64,000 nucleotides of DNA from Bacteroidaceae bacterium (GCA_017547385.1 JAFYPU010000002.1:25999-89998); one strand, 5' to 3'. Positions 1 through 10,800 are shown, counted from the stretch's first letter. Numbers and translations are program-made. Notes: a model not told the origin generated them from the letters alone.

Positions 1-2
1 CC

Positions 3-1730
3 GAAACCATGCGCCGAAGCAAGGTGCTCGACCAGCTCGTTCCGCACACTTCGGCCATCCATCTACAAGACAGTCTGCTGCATCTGGCCGTATGTCCGGA
101 GGAAGAGCGACTGGCTGCCATCGATCGCGTGATTGAAGCGTTGCGTAAAAAAGAAGAGGAGGAGCGCAGAGCACGCGAGGATTCGGCCGCTGAAGCTCGT
201 GCACAGGAGAACGGAGGCGGCGCAGCCGCTTCCAATCGTCCCGGAAGCAACGCCGGAGCCTCAACACAGCAAAGCGGAGACAAGACATGGTATTTCTATA
301 ATCCCATGTTGGTGATGCAAGGAAAGCAAGACTTCCAAAAAGTTTGGGGAAAGCGTAAACTGGAAGACAACTGGCGTCGCAGCAATCGCAGCGTGATTGC
401 GCAAGCCGGAGAGTTTGAAGAATACGATTATGCAGCCGAAGATTCGCTCGCCGCACTCGGAGAAGCCACCGACAGTCTGGCTTCCGACTCCACAGACATG
501 GCGGCAGACTCAACAGCACTCGATCCTCACAATCGTGAATACTATTTGGCACAAATCCCCTTCAGCGATGAAGCCAAGGAAGCGGCACATGCCGTTATCC
601 GCGAAGCACTCTTCAATGCCGGCATCATAGAGAAAGACAAGCTCGAGGACTTCCCGTTAGCAGCCGAGACGTTCACACGTCTTTACACCGATTACCCCGA
701 CTTCGAGCCTATGGATGAAGTTCTCCACCACCTGTTCCTGCTCTACTCCCGTTGGGGCAAGACGGCCGAAGCCGAAACTTTCAGAACGCGCCTTGCAAAC
801 GAATTTCCCGAAAGCGAACTCACACGTCGCATCACCGACCCCGACTTCGAATATCTGGCACGCCACGGTGCCGCCATCGAGGACTCGCTTTACACCGCGG
901 CCTACTCGGCTTATCGCCGGCGCGACAATGCTGAAGTGGAACGCCTTTGCCAAATTTCCACAGACAAGTTCCCCAACGGGTTGAACCGTCCCAAATTCCT
1001 GTTTGTGTCTGCGCTGAGCCGCATTGGCACTGCCGACAACAAGGAGCTGGCCAAGGAATTGCGCGACCTTGTGAGCCAATATCCCGAAAGCGATGTGAGC
1101 GAAATGGCCGGCATGATTGTGAAAGGTCTTGAATCCGGACGACAAATCGGCACCGGTGATTTCGACCTCGGTTCGCTTTGGGCACGCCGCAGCAACGAGA
1201 CTGCAGAAGCCGACAGTGCCTCTACCGCTCAAAAACTCTCGGACGAACGGATGACACCCTTCGTCTTCGTGATTGCCTATCCCACCGACTCGCTTGACGA
1301 CAACCGCCTGCTTTACGACGTGGCACACTTCAACTTCACAAGCTTCATGGTGCGCGGTTTCGATATCCACATCGAACGTACGCCCGGCATCACGCAGTTC
1401 CGTGTCAGCGGTTTCAGCAACTACGACGAGGCGCACGCTTATGCCCAGCGCATCTACAAGGATGCCAGCCTGGCTCCCACGCTGCGACATGCCCGCACGC
1501 TGCTCATCTCACAGCACAACCTTGCATTGCTGGGCACTCAATACAGTTTTGACGACTACAAAGAATTCTACAACAAGACCTTTGCTCCGCTGAAAATCGA
1601 TCTGGAACTTCCGCTCGACCTTGACGACGAACCCATCGAGCAACGCTATGAAGACGAATACACTCCCGAACAGTTGGAGGACCTCAACAACGAGTCGGGA
1701 GGCACGGACGACGGCGGAGAATGGTATTAA
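3..1730 (+). CDS. porW: PorW/SprE-like type IX secretion lipoprotein (5' end outside window)
   Basis: The reading frame is open to the left edge, so the true start lies outside the window and the Met at position 9 is probably internal. The visible 570-odd residues contain a charged, low-complexity stretch, then the block WYFYNP...QGKQDFQKVWGKRKLEDNWR typical of PorW/SprE, TPR-like helices in the middle, and an acidic C-terminus. Family knowledge: PorW/SprE is an outer-membrane lipoprotein needed for type IX secretion and gliding in Bacteroidota, thought to link parts of the secretion machine. The gene is followed after 38 bases by the thioesterase gene on the same strand. Family assignment rests on the conserved block and is fairly safe; the exact role in this organism is inferred. 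Confidence 0.75.
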   Translation, partial: ETMRRSKVLDQLVPHTSAIHLQDSLLHLAVCPEEERLAAIDRVIEALRKKEEEERRAREDSAAEARAQENGGGAAASNRPGSNAGASTQQSGDKTWYFYNPMLVMQGKQDFQKVWGKRKLEDNWRRSNRSVIAQAGEFEEYDYAAEDSLAALGEATDSLASDSTDMAADSTALDPHNREYYLAQIPFSDEAKEAAHAVIREALFNAGIIEKDKLEDFPLAAETFTRLYTDYPDFEPMDEVLHHLFLLYSRWGKTAEAETFRTRLANEFPESELTRRITDPDFEYLARHGAAIEDSLYTAAYSAYRRRDNAEVERLCQISTDKFPNGLNRPKFLFVSALSRIGTADNKELAKELRDLVSQYPESDVSEMAGMIVKGLESGRQIGTGDFDLGSLWARRSNETAEADSASTAQKLSDERMTPFVFVIAYPTDSLDDNRLLYDVAHFNFTSFMVRGFDIHIERTPGITQFRVSGFSNYDEAHAYAQRIYKDASLAPTLRHARTLLISQHNLALLGTQYSFDDYKEFYNKTFAPLKIDLELPLDLDDEPIEQRYEDEYTPEQLEDLNNESGGTDDGGEWY

Positions 1731-1768
1731 CAATCTGTATAATTCCATCATCGACAAACACACATCCT

Positions 1769-2266
1769 ATGGAAAACAACACATCTTGCCAACGTAAGAA
1801 AATCCTCAATCCTTTCGTTCATCTGGAGGGTTACAACTGCTTTGGCTGCGCACCGGGTAATCCTTTCGGCGTGAAAATGGAATTTTATGAAGAGGGCGAC
1901 GACATTGTGAGTTGCTGGCAACCCAAATCGGAATACCAAGGATGGCTCAACACCTTGCACGGGGGCATTCAGGCCGTGCTGCTCGACGAAATCTGCGGGT
2001 GGGTGGTAATGCGCAAACTGCAGACAGCCGGCGTTACCTCGAAGATGGAAACACGCTATCTCCGACCCGTGAGCACCCTCGACGAATGCATCACCCTCCG
2101 CGCCCGCATCACTGAACAGCGACGCAACATCGTCAACATCGAGGCCGAACTATGCAACGCTGCCGGTCAGGTGTGCACACGCGCCCTCTGCACCTACTTC
2201 ACGTTCCCCCAAAAGAAGGCACGCGAAATGCACTTTCACCATTGCCACACTGAGGACGAAGTGTGA
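1769..2266 (+). CDS. PaaI-type hotdog-fold acyl-CoA thioesterase
   Basis: A 165-residue single-domain protein. It has the pattern of the PaaI/YbgC-like thioesterases: a Cys-containing start (NCFGCAPGNPFGVKM), the central motif LHGGIQAVLLDEICGW in which the His-Gly-Gly and the following Asp form the active-site helix, then the beta strands of the hotdog fold. These enzymes hydrolyse acyl-CoA thioesters in the cytoplasm; the substrate cannot be read from the sequence. The start at 1769 is chosen because the conserved part begins soon after it and the upstream in-frame codons overlap porW. Probably co-transcribed with porW. It is followed by a palindromic repeat and a short GC hairpin with six T, before the convergent sbcC. 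Confidence 0.8.
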   Translation: MENNTSCQRKKILNPFVHLEGYNCFGCAPGNPFGVKMEFYEEGDDIVSCWQPKSEYQGWLNTLHGGIQAVLLDEICGWVVMRKLQTAGVTSKMETRYLRPVSTLDECITLRARITEQRRNIVNIEAELCNAAGQVCTRALCTYFTFPQKKAREMHFHHCHTEDEV

Positions 2267-2332
2267 AGCATGAGGCCTTGAAAAACCACCCGGCTCGTCC
2301 CTCGTTTTTCCAGCCCCGACGCAGAAAAATCT

Positions 2333-2385
2333 ACTCGGCGTTTAGAAATTTCTACAAGCACTGCAGAAAATTCTAAACGCCGAGT
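2333..2385. repeat. Dispersed palindromic repeat, copy 1
   Basis: Inverted repeat with arms ACTCGGCGTTTAGAA and TTCTAAACGCCGAGT around the core CTACAAGCACTGCAG. It is one of eight related copies in the window (others at 7687, 12128, 14611, 17278, 20794, 24854, 61958). The arms differ from the usual AAGGCGTTTAGAA but the two arms change together, so pairing is kept. Flanking bases on the right (2386-2430), read on the minus strand, match the left flanks of copies 2, 3 and 4, so the repeated unit is about 100 bases. It sits between two convergent genes. Confidence 0.85.
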
Positions 2386-2395
2386 AAATTTTTGC

Positions 2396-2416
2396 ACGCC
2401 GCAAGCGGCTTTTTTC
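2396..2416 (+). terminator. Short GC hairpin with T-run after the thioesterase gene
   Basis: GCCG-CAAG-CGGC followed by six T. Weak stem, but in the right place for the end of the porW-thioesterase unit. It is part of the flank of the dispersed repeat. Confidence 0.4.
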
Positions 2417-2452
2417 AGCAAAGTGTCAGCAAAATGGTCGGTGCACGCGAAA

Positions 2453-5400
2453 TCACTCAATCACGATTTCGCTGCTGCCGCCCACAGGCCGCTTGCAAAC
2501 GTGAATGCGCGGGCTGATTTGTTGCTGTATTTGTTCGGTGTGGCTGATCACACCCACTTTTCTTCCCTGTGTGTTTTCGAGATTGGCCAGAGCATTCATG
2601 ACAATGTCCAACGAGTCGCGGTCCAGATGCCCGAAGCCCTCATCGATAAACAGGCTTCCGATGGCAAGATTGTTGCTCGACAGCGAAGCCAACGCCAGGG
2701 CCAGAGCCAAGCTCACCACAAAGGTTTCGCCCCCGGAGAGCGAGTGAACATATCGCCGTTGGTCAAACATTTCGCGGTCAATGATTTCCAAATCCAAAGA
2801 ACCGGCTGTTGCTTGCAGTTCATAGCGCGGCGAAAGTTGGCGCAACTGTTGGTTGGCATGCTCGACAAGTGTGGCAAAAGTGTAACCCTGTGCCCAATTT
2901 CGGAACTTCTTTCCGTCGGAACTGCCGAAGAGTTTGTTCAAACGGCTCCACTCCTCATAATTTTCGTACGCCGCCCGGATTTTTTCCTCCATCTTCTCAG
3001 CATTGCGCACAGCGTTTTCGTGCAATCTCAACTTCTCATCGACGATGACCCACTCGGCCTGTTGCTGCTTCTTCTTGGCGGCATTCTCAGCGGACAGGGC
3101 CTGCAGTGCCTCATAGGTTTCGGCCGCGATTTCAGGATTGGGCCGACCGGGTTTGGCCTGCAATTCCGTCAGTTCAACCTGTGCCGCTTTCAGATTGTGA
3201 CGAGCCAAGTCGGCCGCCTGACGCACGGCATTCACTTCGCGGCGCAAGGCATTCCAATCGCAAGGATCGCTGAAAATCTTTTTGAGTTCGGAATACTGCA
3301 TCGGGGTGTGCTCCACGTTGTACTGCAACAGCCAATTGTCAAGTTCCAACCGCTTGACACGCAACAGTTCTTCGCACTTCGAACGGTTTTCTTGCAATCC
3401 GGTGAGCGTTCCGCCCAACTGATTGACACGCTCAAGCATGGCATCTTTTCGCCGGCGAGCCTCAGCCTCTTTGGCACGCGCTTCAGCCATGGCTGTACGG
3501 TGTGTTTCAGCCTCCTGCTCAGGCGAACCATCTCCAAAGAGGCGGCGCAATTCCTGCATCTTGGCAGACAAAATTTCAGCCGTTTTGTTGCGACGGTCCA
3601 GACACTCTGTCATTTTTCCCTCAGCCTCGGTCAACTTGTCCTCAGCTGCACGCAAATCTTTCTGCAACAAAATCAGACGGTTCTGACCTGTCTCCAGTTT
3701 TGAACAAGTGGTCTGCCAATCTTGATAGAGTGCCTTTAGACCGGTGCGATAGCCATCCGGATTTTCCTGATAGCGAGAAGCCCAATCGGGCGTAAGGAGC
3801 GAACTGAGGTCGCCATGCAACTGCAACCGTGCACGGTCGCTGCGGTCGATGCTGCGTTGCAGTTCCTCAATGGCGGCTGCGGCAACGCTGCGGTCGGTTC
3901 GCAGCTTTTCAAGTCCGGAACGTTCCTCCGAAATTTTATCATTGACACGCGCCATCTCAGCATTGATGGCGTTGATTTTCTCTTGGTGAGCATTGAACGT
4001 AGTCCAATCGCGCTCAGCTTCAGAAGCGGCACGCACTGCGCTCTCCTGCAACTGGCGAAGCATGATGCGCCTGGCGTGGCGGTTGGCCGTGGCGGAGCAA
4101 TCGCGGAAAGAGGAGTCGAGTTCGGCATATTGCGCCCACTGCTCCACATCTGCCGCCTGGCGTTTTTCGCATTCGGCCAAACTGTTTTTAACCTCCTCAT
4201 AGACAGCTGTCAAGGCTGCATAGCGTTCGCGCTCGGCAGTGAGAGCTTCGGTGGCTGCGTTGAGCTCATTTTGCAACTCCTTATATTCTTTCTCCAAATT
4301 GCTGAGCAATTTTCCCATCTCGCGCTCCGTCTCCGTGTGATAAGGGTGGTGAGTGGCTCCACACACCGGACACGCCGTTCCTTCCTTAAGATGATGTCGC
4401 AGCTTGAGGATGTCCTGACTCTGACTCAGCGTATAAGAAACGTGAAGGCGCTCGAAAGCTTTGCTGAGCACTTCGCGTTCATTCTGCATGCGTTCCAGCG
4501 TTTTGGCCATTTGCTGCAAATCCGCACTGCGGCGGTTGCTGTCGGCCTTGCGTTCTTCCAACTCTTCATAACCGGCAGAGATGCGCTGCCACAACAGCGC
4601 GGCAGATTTGAGTGCTTGCAGGCGATGATTGTGCTCGGTGCAACGACGTTGCAACACGGCACTTTCGCAGCCATAGTTGGCTTGTGTGTGAATGGCCAGT
4701 TCGCTTTTGAGCGTGGAGAGGCGGTGTGCATTTTCGAGGGCACTCTTCTCGCTTTTCCCGATGGAAAGCGTGAGTTGCTGCAAGCGGTTCTGCTGCGTGG
4801 CGAGTTGTTTTGTCTGTTCGTTGGTGCGCTTCCGTTCGGTATCGAGGGCACTCAGCTTGTCCTTCACCAAATCGAATTTTTCGAACATGCGCTTGTGAAC
4901 AATGAGCGACTGCTTGCGCAAACTCTGCTGCTCGATGTCCTTCTCCACGGAAGCAATGTCGGCACGGCGCGATGCCACGATGGTGCGGCTGCGTGCCGCG
5001 GCGTTTTGTGCCTCTTGCAACTGCTTTTCCCAATTTCCCAACTGCGTTTTTGCCTGAGAGATTTCGCCATTCAGTGCATGGCCTCTGTTGATGTCGGCAC
5101 TGCGCAAATGAAAACGGCGTTCCATCTCGTCGATGCGTTCCTTGGCCGTGGTAAGTGCCGAATCGAGCGTGCGAAGGTCGGCACGGCTTGCATCGATTTC
5201 TTTCTGCACGGCATGTTCCTGCTTGCGCGATGCATCGATGTCGGCTGTGCGTTGGCTTATTTCTTGATACACCGGCTGTATGCACAACACGGAGTCGTAA
5301 CGTTCGAGCTTCTCTTCCTCACCTCTGAGAGAGGTATATCGTTTGTGTGCCTCGGCTTCTTCGCTTTCGCGACGGCGCACCGCAGCTTTGCGCAAGGCGA

Positions 5401-6217
5401 AGGCTTCGTGCCACTCCAATTGCCGGCCGATGCGCCCGGCTTCGGTATCGAGGAACTCCAAGGAAGTGCTAAGCCGCTGTGAGGTTTCGCGCAGCGCGTT
5501 CAACTCTTCGTCCTCCAGGCGGTTGTGCAGCATTCCCTTCACCTCATTGGTGAGATCGGCGTGTGCTTGCTGCGCCAACTGAGTTTGTTGATGAATTTTG
5601 CGCGATATTTCTGCATAAACTTCCGTGCCGGTGAGTTTTTCGAGCAAGGCGGCCTTGTCCTCGCGCCGTGCTTTGATGAAATTGGAAAAGCTGCCTTGGG
5701 CCAACATCACGGTGCGCGAGAATTGGTTGTAATCGAGGCCGATGATTTCGTTCAGCACGGGCTGAAGTTTACGCTCGTTGAAGGTGTGTTTCTTCGGTGC
5801 GATGCGTTCAAGCGTACGCTCGACTGTGCTGTAGTTGTTGGTTCGCTTGAGTCGTACATACCATTTGGCCCGATAGCGTGCACCATCCGGTGTGCTGAAC
5901 TCGACGATGGAATATCCTTGCTTGGTTCCGCGTCGCAGGATGTTGCGTGTGTTGTCGGGCTGCAGAGGTTCGGGAGTTTTTTCATCGGTCTCGGCAGAGA
6001 TGGTCTGTGTTTTCTCCATTTTCTGCACATTGTTGAGACGCGGTGCCTCATCATAGAGCGCAAGGCAAATGGCATCGAGCACGGTGCTTTTTCCGGCTCC
6101 GGTGTCTCCGGTTATGGCAAAGAGACCTGCAGAGCGCAGGGGTTCCACGGTGAAATCGATGGTTTGTTCGCCCTCGATGGAGGCGAGATTGCAGATGGTG
6201 ATTTTATCTATCTTCAT
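2453..6217 (-). CDS. sbcC: Exonuclease SbcC (Rad50-like ATPase)
   Basis: 1254 residues, ABC-type ATPase split by a long coiled coil. N-terminal Walker A GDTGAGKST at residues 37-45; zinc hook CPVC at 616-619 in the middle of the coiled coil; C-terminal signature LSGGE with the Ser near 1161, followed by a Walker B FIDEGFGHLD. With SbcD it forms a complex that opens DNA hairpins and trims double-strand ends. The gene starts 32 bases after sbcD on the same strand, the usual sbcDC order. Long open frames on the opposite strand across this gene are shadows. Ordinary core gene, identification secure. Confidence 0.97.
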   Translation of the reverse strand: MKIDKITICNLASIEGEQTIDFTVEPLRSAGLFAITGDTGAGKSTVLDAICLALYDEAPRLNNVQKMEKTQTISAETDEKTPEPLQPDNTRNILRRGTKQGYSIVEFSTPDGARYRAKWYVRLKRTNNYSTVERTLERIAPKKHTFNERKLQPVLNEIIGLDYNQFSRTVMLAQGSFSNFIKARREDKAALLEKLTGTEVYAEISRKIHQQTQLAQQAHADLTNEVKGMLHNRLEDEELNALRETSQRLSTSLEFLDTEAGRIGRQLEWHEAFALRKAAVRRRESEEAEAHKRYTSLRGEEEKLERYDSVLCIQPVYQEISQRTADIDASRKQEHAVQKEIDASRADLRTLDSALTTAKERIDEMERRFHLRSADINRGHALNGEISQAKTQLGNWEKQLQEAQNAAARSRTIVASRRADIASVEKDIEQQSLRKQSLIVHKRMFEKFDLVKDKLSALDTERKRTNEQTKQLATQQNRLQQLTLSIGKSEKSALENAHRLSTLKSELAIHTQANYGCESAVLQRRCTEHNHRLQALKSAALLWQRISAGYEELEERKADSNRRSADLQQMAKTLERMQNEREVLSKAFERLHVSYTLSQSQDILKLRHHLKEGTACPVCGATHHPYHTETEREMGKLLSNLEKEYKELQNELNAATEALTAERERYAALTAVYEEVKNSLAECEKRQAADVEQWAQYAELDSSFRDCSATANRHARRIMLRQLQESAVRAASEAERDWTTFNAHQEKINAINAEMARVNDKISEERSGLEKLRTDRSVAAAAIEELQRSIDRSDRARLQLHGDLSSLLTPDWASRYQENPDGYRTGLKALYQDWQTTCSKLETGQNRLILLQKDLRAAEDKLTEAEGKMTECLDRRNKTAEILSAKMQELRRLFGDGSPEQEAETHRTAMAEARAKEAEARRRKDAMLERVNQLGGTLTGLQENRSKCEELLRVKRLELDNWLLQYNVEHTPMQYSELKKIFSDPCDWNALRREVNAVRQAADLARHNLKAAQVELTELQAKPGRPNPEIAAETYEALQALSAENAAKKKQQQAEWVIVDEKLRLHENAVRNAEKMEEKIRAAYENYEEWSRLNKLFGSSDGKKFRNWAQGYTFATLVEHANQQLRQLSPRYELQATAGSLDLEIIDREMFDQRRYVHSLSGGETFVVSLALALALASLSSNNLAIGSLFIDEGFGHLDRDSLDIVMNALANLENTQGRKVGVISHTEQIQQQISPRIHVCKRPVGGSSEIVIE

Positions 6218-6249
6218 GATGCTTGTGCGAATGTGGATGGGCGGTGTGC

Positions 6250-7485
6250 TTATTCTTCCGGTGTTTCGACGGCTTCGGTTTCGGCTTTCTGAAATCGCTG
6301 CGCCAAGGGTTCGGGCATGGGAGTGCCATAGAGCCGTTGAAAAACGCGGTCGGCCATTTCGCGCGGAGAGATGGCGTGCAACTGTTGCACGGAGGGATGT
6401 TCCTCAGTGTGCCGGCCGTTGTCGGGCAGTTCGCGCACGATGCGGCAGAGGCGCACGGCACGCTCGGCCAGGGCATTGTTCACATCGTTCACAAAGGATG
6501 GTTCGGGTTGCTCTTCGAGCACGCGTATTTCCAAATAAGGCCATTGCGTTCCGTCATCGTTTTTGCGACGCTGCGGAAGTGATTCGATGGCTTTGAGCAC
6601 CTGCGCCGGCGTGGCTGCCCCGTGTTCGGGGATGGTGAGCAGGGAGCGCAACGGTTGGTAAGGGATACGCTCGATGCTCTGCAAGCCGTTTGCATCGATT
6701 TCGACGCACTGCACTCCATGCTCGTAGTGCTTTTCGGCAAACGACATCGGGAGCACACTGCCGGCATAGTGCGCCTCAGCCTTTCCGGCCACACGCTGCG
6801 CTTTGTGAATGTGCCCCAGTGCGGTATAGCAGGCACAAGCCGTTACCTCGGCATCGACACAGTCCTGTCCACCCACCACAAGGCGTTCGCTGTGCTCGCT
6901 CTGACAAACTGCTGCTCCGGCAGCATAAAAATGAGCTACGGAGATAACGGGCAGTGCCTTGAACGGTGATTTGCGCAAACGGCGCATGCAGTTTTCGTAA
7001 TAGAACCGAATGCCCTCTTCGGTGCTCATGCCGGGAGGGTAGTCGCACGAACGGAGATAGGGCAAGGCGATGCACACCACCTCGGCTTCATGGCCGTTGC
7101 GACGACTCAGCGGAAGGAGATAGTAATCGAAGTCGGGACCTTTCTCCGTGCGACGTATCGTGCCGCGCACATAGATGTTGTGCCGCTTCAGCAATTCGGC
7201 AGGTGCCTCGATGCGTCCGGCAGAATCATGATTGCCGGCGGTGAGCACAATTTGCAGGCCCGGCACGGTTTCGGTGGCTTGCAACAGAAAGTCGAACAGC
7301 ATCTGTTCGGCTGTGGCCGCAGGGTTGGGCGTATCGTATACGTCGCCTGCAATTATCAGAAGGTCGGGCATTTCTTTCCGCAGCACATCGATGAGCCAAT
7401 TCAGGAAATGGCGATGCTCTTCAATGCGGTCGTGTCCGTGGAAATTGTTTCCCAAATGCCAATCGGCGGTATGCAGAATTTTCAT
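6250..7485 (-). CDS. sbcD: Exonuclease SbcD (Mre11-like nuclease)
   Basis: 411 residues with the calcineurin-like metallophosphoesterase motifs of SbcD/Mre11: ILHTADWHLG at the N-terminus (Asp8, His10), GDVYD, then LTAGNHDS. It is the nuclease partner of SbcC in processing DNA hairpins and double-strand breaks. The ATG at 7485 sits directly before the conserved first strand, so the start is clear. A promoter with the -7 box TAACTTTG at 7504-7511 (minus strand) lies 19 bases upstream. It heads the sbcD-sbcC unit. Confidence 0.97.
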   Translation of the reverse strand: MKILHTADWHLGNNFHGHDRIEEHRHFLNWLIDVLRKEMPDLLIIAGDVYDTPNPAATAEQMLFDFLLQATETVPGLQIVLTAGNHDSAGRIEAPAELLKRHNIYVRGTIRRTEKGPDFDYYLLPLSRRNGHEAEVVCIALPYLRSCDYPPGMSTEEGIRFYYENCMRRLRKSPFKALPVISVAHFYAAGAAVCQSEHSERLVVGGQDCVDAEVTACACYTALGHIHKAQRVAGKAEAHYAGSVLPMSFAEKHYEHGVQCVEIDANGLQSIERIPYQPLRSLLTIPEHGAATPAQVLKAIESLPQRRKNDDGTQWPYLEIRVLEEQPEPSFVNDVNNALAERAVRLCRIVRELPDNGRHTEEHPSVQQLHAISPREMADRVFQRLYGTPMPEPLAQRFQKAETEAVETPEE

Positions 7486-7503
7486 ATCTCTTGTTTAGAT
7501 TTG

Positions 7504-7526
7504 CAAAGTTAGTGCAAGGTGAGCGG
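7504..7526 (-). promoter_or_regulatory. Promoter of sbcDC, recurrent CCTTGCACTAACTTTG type
   Basis: Read on the minus strand the region gives CCGCTCACCTTGCACTAACTTTG, holding the Bacteroidetes -7 box TAACTTTG (TAnnTTTG) just upstream of sbcD. Near-identical promoter blocks occur at 7588-7610, 20700-20722 and 58706-58725. Confidence 0.7.
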
Positions 7527-7587
7527 AAAACATGAAAATGAGTTTACGAATTTTCGAAAGTTTTTTAATGCCGAAGCCTGACTTATC

Positions 7588-7610
7588 CAAAGTTAGTGCA
7601 AGGCAAACGG
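7588..7610 (-). promoter_or_regulatory. Second copy of the TTGCACTAACTTTG promoter block
   Basis: Minus-strand CCGTTTGCCTTGCACTAACTTTGGAT, about 85 bases upstream of the first block. It may be a second start site for sbcDC or a remnant of duplication. Confidence 0.5.
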
Positions 7611-7686
7611 AAAACGTTGAAGGGCCACAGGCAATGCGTTATGATTTTTCTGACACTTTGCCGAAAAAACACGAATTTGCTGCGCA

Positions 7687-7753
7687 AAAATCTACAAGGC
7701 GTTTAGAAATTTCTGCAAGCACTGCAGAAAATTCTGCAAGGCGTGCGCAAAAT
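7687..7753. repeat. Dispersed palindromic repeat, copy 2 (one arm degenerate)
   Basis: Left arm and core match the family (TCTACAAGGCGTTTAGAAAT, then CTGCAAGCACTGCAG); the right arm has been replaced by CTGCAAGGCG. The flank GACACTTTG.CG.AAAAA at 7649-7670 is shared with copies 3 and 4. It lies between the end of the beta-galactosidase gene and the start of sbcD. Confidence 0.7.
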
Positions 7754-7807
7754 CGGGAAAAGCCTATAGGGATTCTTACGCTTGAACGAGTCGCACCGAA
7801 AAGCGAA

Positions 7808-7851
7808 AACAAACATCGGGCAACACCACACGGTGCTGCCCGATGCTTGTT
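7808..7851 (-). terminator. Rho-independent terminator of the beta-galactosidase gene
   Basis: Stem CATCGGGCA / TGCCCGATG with further pairing to CACC/GGTG; on the minus strand the stem is followed by a T-rich tail (TTTGTTTTC). It lies just beyond the stop of the minus-strand gene ending at 7898. Confidence 0.75.
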
Positions 7852-7897
7852 ATCAATGTCCGAAAGCAGACTGCGAAGGCTGCCAACGGGAGGTCAA

Positions 7898-10800
7898 TCA
7901 ATCGGCCAGGATGGAGAATTCTGCGCCACTGGCAAAGTCGGCTCCGTTCTGCTCGCTGAGAGCGCGGAACTGAATGTAGCGAGCCTTGATGGGCTTGTCG
8001 AAACGCACGGTCTTAGCGTCAGAATTCTTGGCAAAGGTGCCCTTCTTCACGGGTTCACCCCAGTTTTCTCCGTCCATGCTGAGGTAGATTTCATAGTCCT
8101 TGATGTCGCCGTTGCCTCCACCGAGACGCGGTGTGTAAACAAAGCCCTTTATCTGCTTCACACTTCCGGCATCGAAGTTCACCCAGTGAGGATAGTTGGC
8201 CACGGTTACGGAATACATGGTGTGCCAAATCGTTCCGTTATCTCCGTCGGTGAGGTGAGAGGCATTGCCTTCGCCATATTCCTGACTGGAGCAGAACACC
8301 ACTTCAAGGGGTATGCTTTCAATCTTCTCGAATGCGTAAGTTGAGGAAAGCATCTTGTTGTCCTTGTACCACACTTTCAGCTTTCCGCCATCGCGCAGCG
8401 CAAAAGGCGCAGTGTAATCAACGGGTTTGCCATTGTTCACGCTATACACCATGGCGCGTCCGGCATCGGCTGTGCTGAGCGTAACGTCTCCATTGTTGGC
8501 GCGAGAAACGAGGATGGGCTTATCACCGGCAGGCGCAACGTAGGCCTGTGTTCCGGCATTGCCGGCCTTGACAGGACGAATGATGAATGAGAAGTTGTAA
8601 GAGCCTGCCCAAGCGCGGTCGCGGTCGAGCGGAGCACCCTGACCGCAGCTGTTACCACCCAGACCCGTTACCTTGGCATCGAGATGCAAGTGCGTGGCTG
8701 AGCTCTGAGGCAGCTGATAGGGATGATCGGCCAGCATGATTTCCTGCTCGCTCCAGGGAAGAGCCGAAGCCGACATCTGAGGACTGACGAATTCAACACC
8801 GTTTCCGGCAGCATCAGTCAGCGCACACCAGCGCACTTCTTCACGGTTACCCATGGCCTGAGGCTTCGGCAGAATGCGACCTTGGTCTTTCACCTTGCCG
8901 GTATAAAGTCCGACAAACGAGCCTGTACAACGGTCGTTGTAGTTGTTTTCAGGTCCGCGACCGTAGTAAGTGTAGTTGTCAAGCGACTTGGGAAGTTGCA
9001 AACTGTAGCCGATGCGCGGCAATACGAACTTGGGACTGTTGGAAGTGATGGCGCTTTGCAGTTCAATGCTTCCATCCTTATAAATCGTCCAGATTTGGCT
9101 TGTTACGAACTTGAAGTCGGAAGCACCGAAAGGCTGGTTGGGAAGTTCTTCCACACGATAGCCGCGTGCCATTCCACCGCCGTTCAATTTAGCCGCATTG
9201 GGTGCTTGGCTTTCAACAGCGTAGGTCAGCACATAAGCACCGTCCTTGCGTTGCATCCAATTCCAGTCGGTTGCCTTGTGCTTGAGGTTGTGCAATCCCT
9301 TGGCCACCCATTGTTTGTAAATCCAGATATCGTTGTCGGTAGGCGCACGGAAAGCATCGAGCTGCGGACCGTGTCCGGGCAGAATGACTTCCTGTGTTCC
9401 GTAAGTGAGGCTGTAAAGCGAGCCGGTGCGGTTGTCGAACACGGCCTTGAAGCCGTCGCCTTCGATAACGGTCAGTTCGCCTTGCATGGTGCGCTTCAGT
9501 TTACCACCCTCGGCCACTGCAGAAATGGCAGGTGCAGGCGCAGCTTTCTTCACAAGGAGTTGCTCTTCCATCTGCACGTAGCCTTTCTTGGCCCAGGGCT
9601 TATCAGCATTGAGGACGAACTGCACGGTTGCGTAGTATTCGCCGTCAGCATCCAACTCGGCGTAGTTATAAGGCAGCACATAGTTCTGCTTCATGCGAGG
9701 TTGCAACACGATGCGCGGACCTTGCAGGGGCTGATCTTTGAGCACGGGTTGGCCGTTTTTGTAGAGCGTCCAGCGAATTTCATAATCGTTGAGCGGTTCG
9801 AAATAGTTCTTGTTGAAAATTTCGATGCGGCCTTGCTTCATGTCTACAGCCTTTACGCCCACGTTCTGATACACCTTCTTCACTTCGAAATACTGTGCCT
9901 TGGGTTCCAGATTGGGTTGCATGATTCCGTTCATGCAGAAAGTTCCGTCGTTGGGGTTGTCGCCGAAGTCGCCACCGTATCCGAGATAACGGTCGCCCGT
10001 TTTGGGATCATAGTTATAGATGGCCTGATCCACCCAGTCCCAGATAGCACCGCCCATAACGAAGTTGGAGCTTTCGATATACTGCCACATTTCGGCCAGA
10101 TTGCCCACAGCGTTACCCATAGAGTGTGCGTATTCTGATATATGGAACGGATATTTGGCTCCCTTGCCACCTTCAGAAAGGAACTTCACACCGCCGACGC
10201 TGGGATATTGGTTTGAACCCATGTCCACGATGTTGTTGTTTCTCTCGTATTGAACGGGGCGTGTGGTGTCGAAGGTCTTGATGCTGTCGTAGGCGGCTAC
10301 AAAATTGTTGCCGGGACCTGCTTCATTTCCCAAGCTCCAGATAACAATGGACGGGTGGTTCACGTTAGCGTGCACCATTTCCATGTTTCTGGCCACGTGA
10401 GCGGCACGCCACTCTGCGGGATGCGAAAGACTCTCCTTGGCGTAGTAGTATTGGTGGCTCTCGATGTTGGCTTCGTCCTCAAGGTAGATACCATATTTAT
10501 TACAGAGGTAATACCAATACGGATCGCAGCAATAGTGTGAGTTGCGCACGTGGTTGATGTTTCCTTGCTTCATGAGCATCACTTCGCGGTGCATTTGCTC
10601 GCGTGTGATGGCATGTCCGCGTTCCGGGTTCGTTTCATGGCGATTCACACCCTTCATCTTGATGGGTTTGCCATTGAGGTAATAGTAACGACCGGCCTTT
10701 TTGAATTCATCGTCCTGCGCTGCCGTTTCTTTGATTTCCACTTCGCGGAAACCTACAACGGTAGAGAAAGTTTCCACAACGTTTCCTTTCTTATCCTTGA

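Noticed and set aside
2423-5482. Long plus-strand open frames (426 and 555 codons) over sbcC
   Set aside because: They lie fully opposite a well-defined sbcC, have no domain or start signal, and reflect third-base composition.
8723-10138. 471-codon plus-strand frame over the beta-galactosidase gene
   Set aside because: Antisense shadow of a GH2 gene with both catalytic motifs intact.
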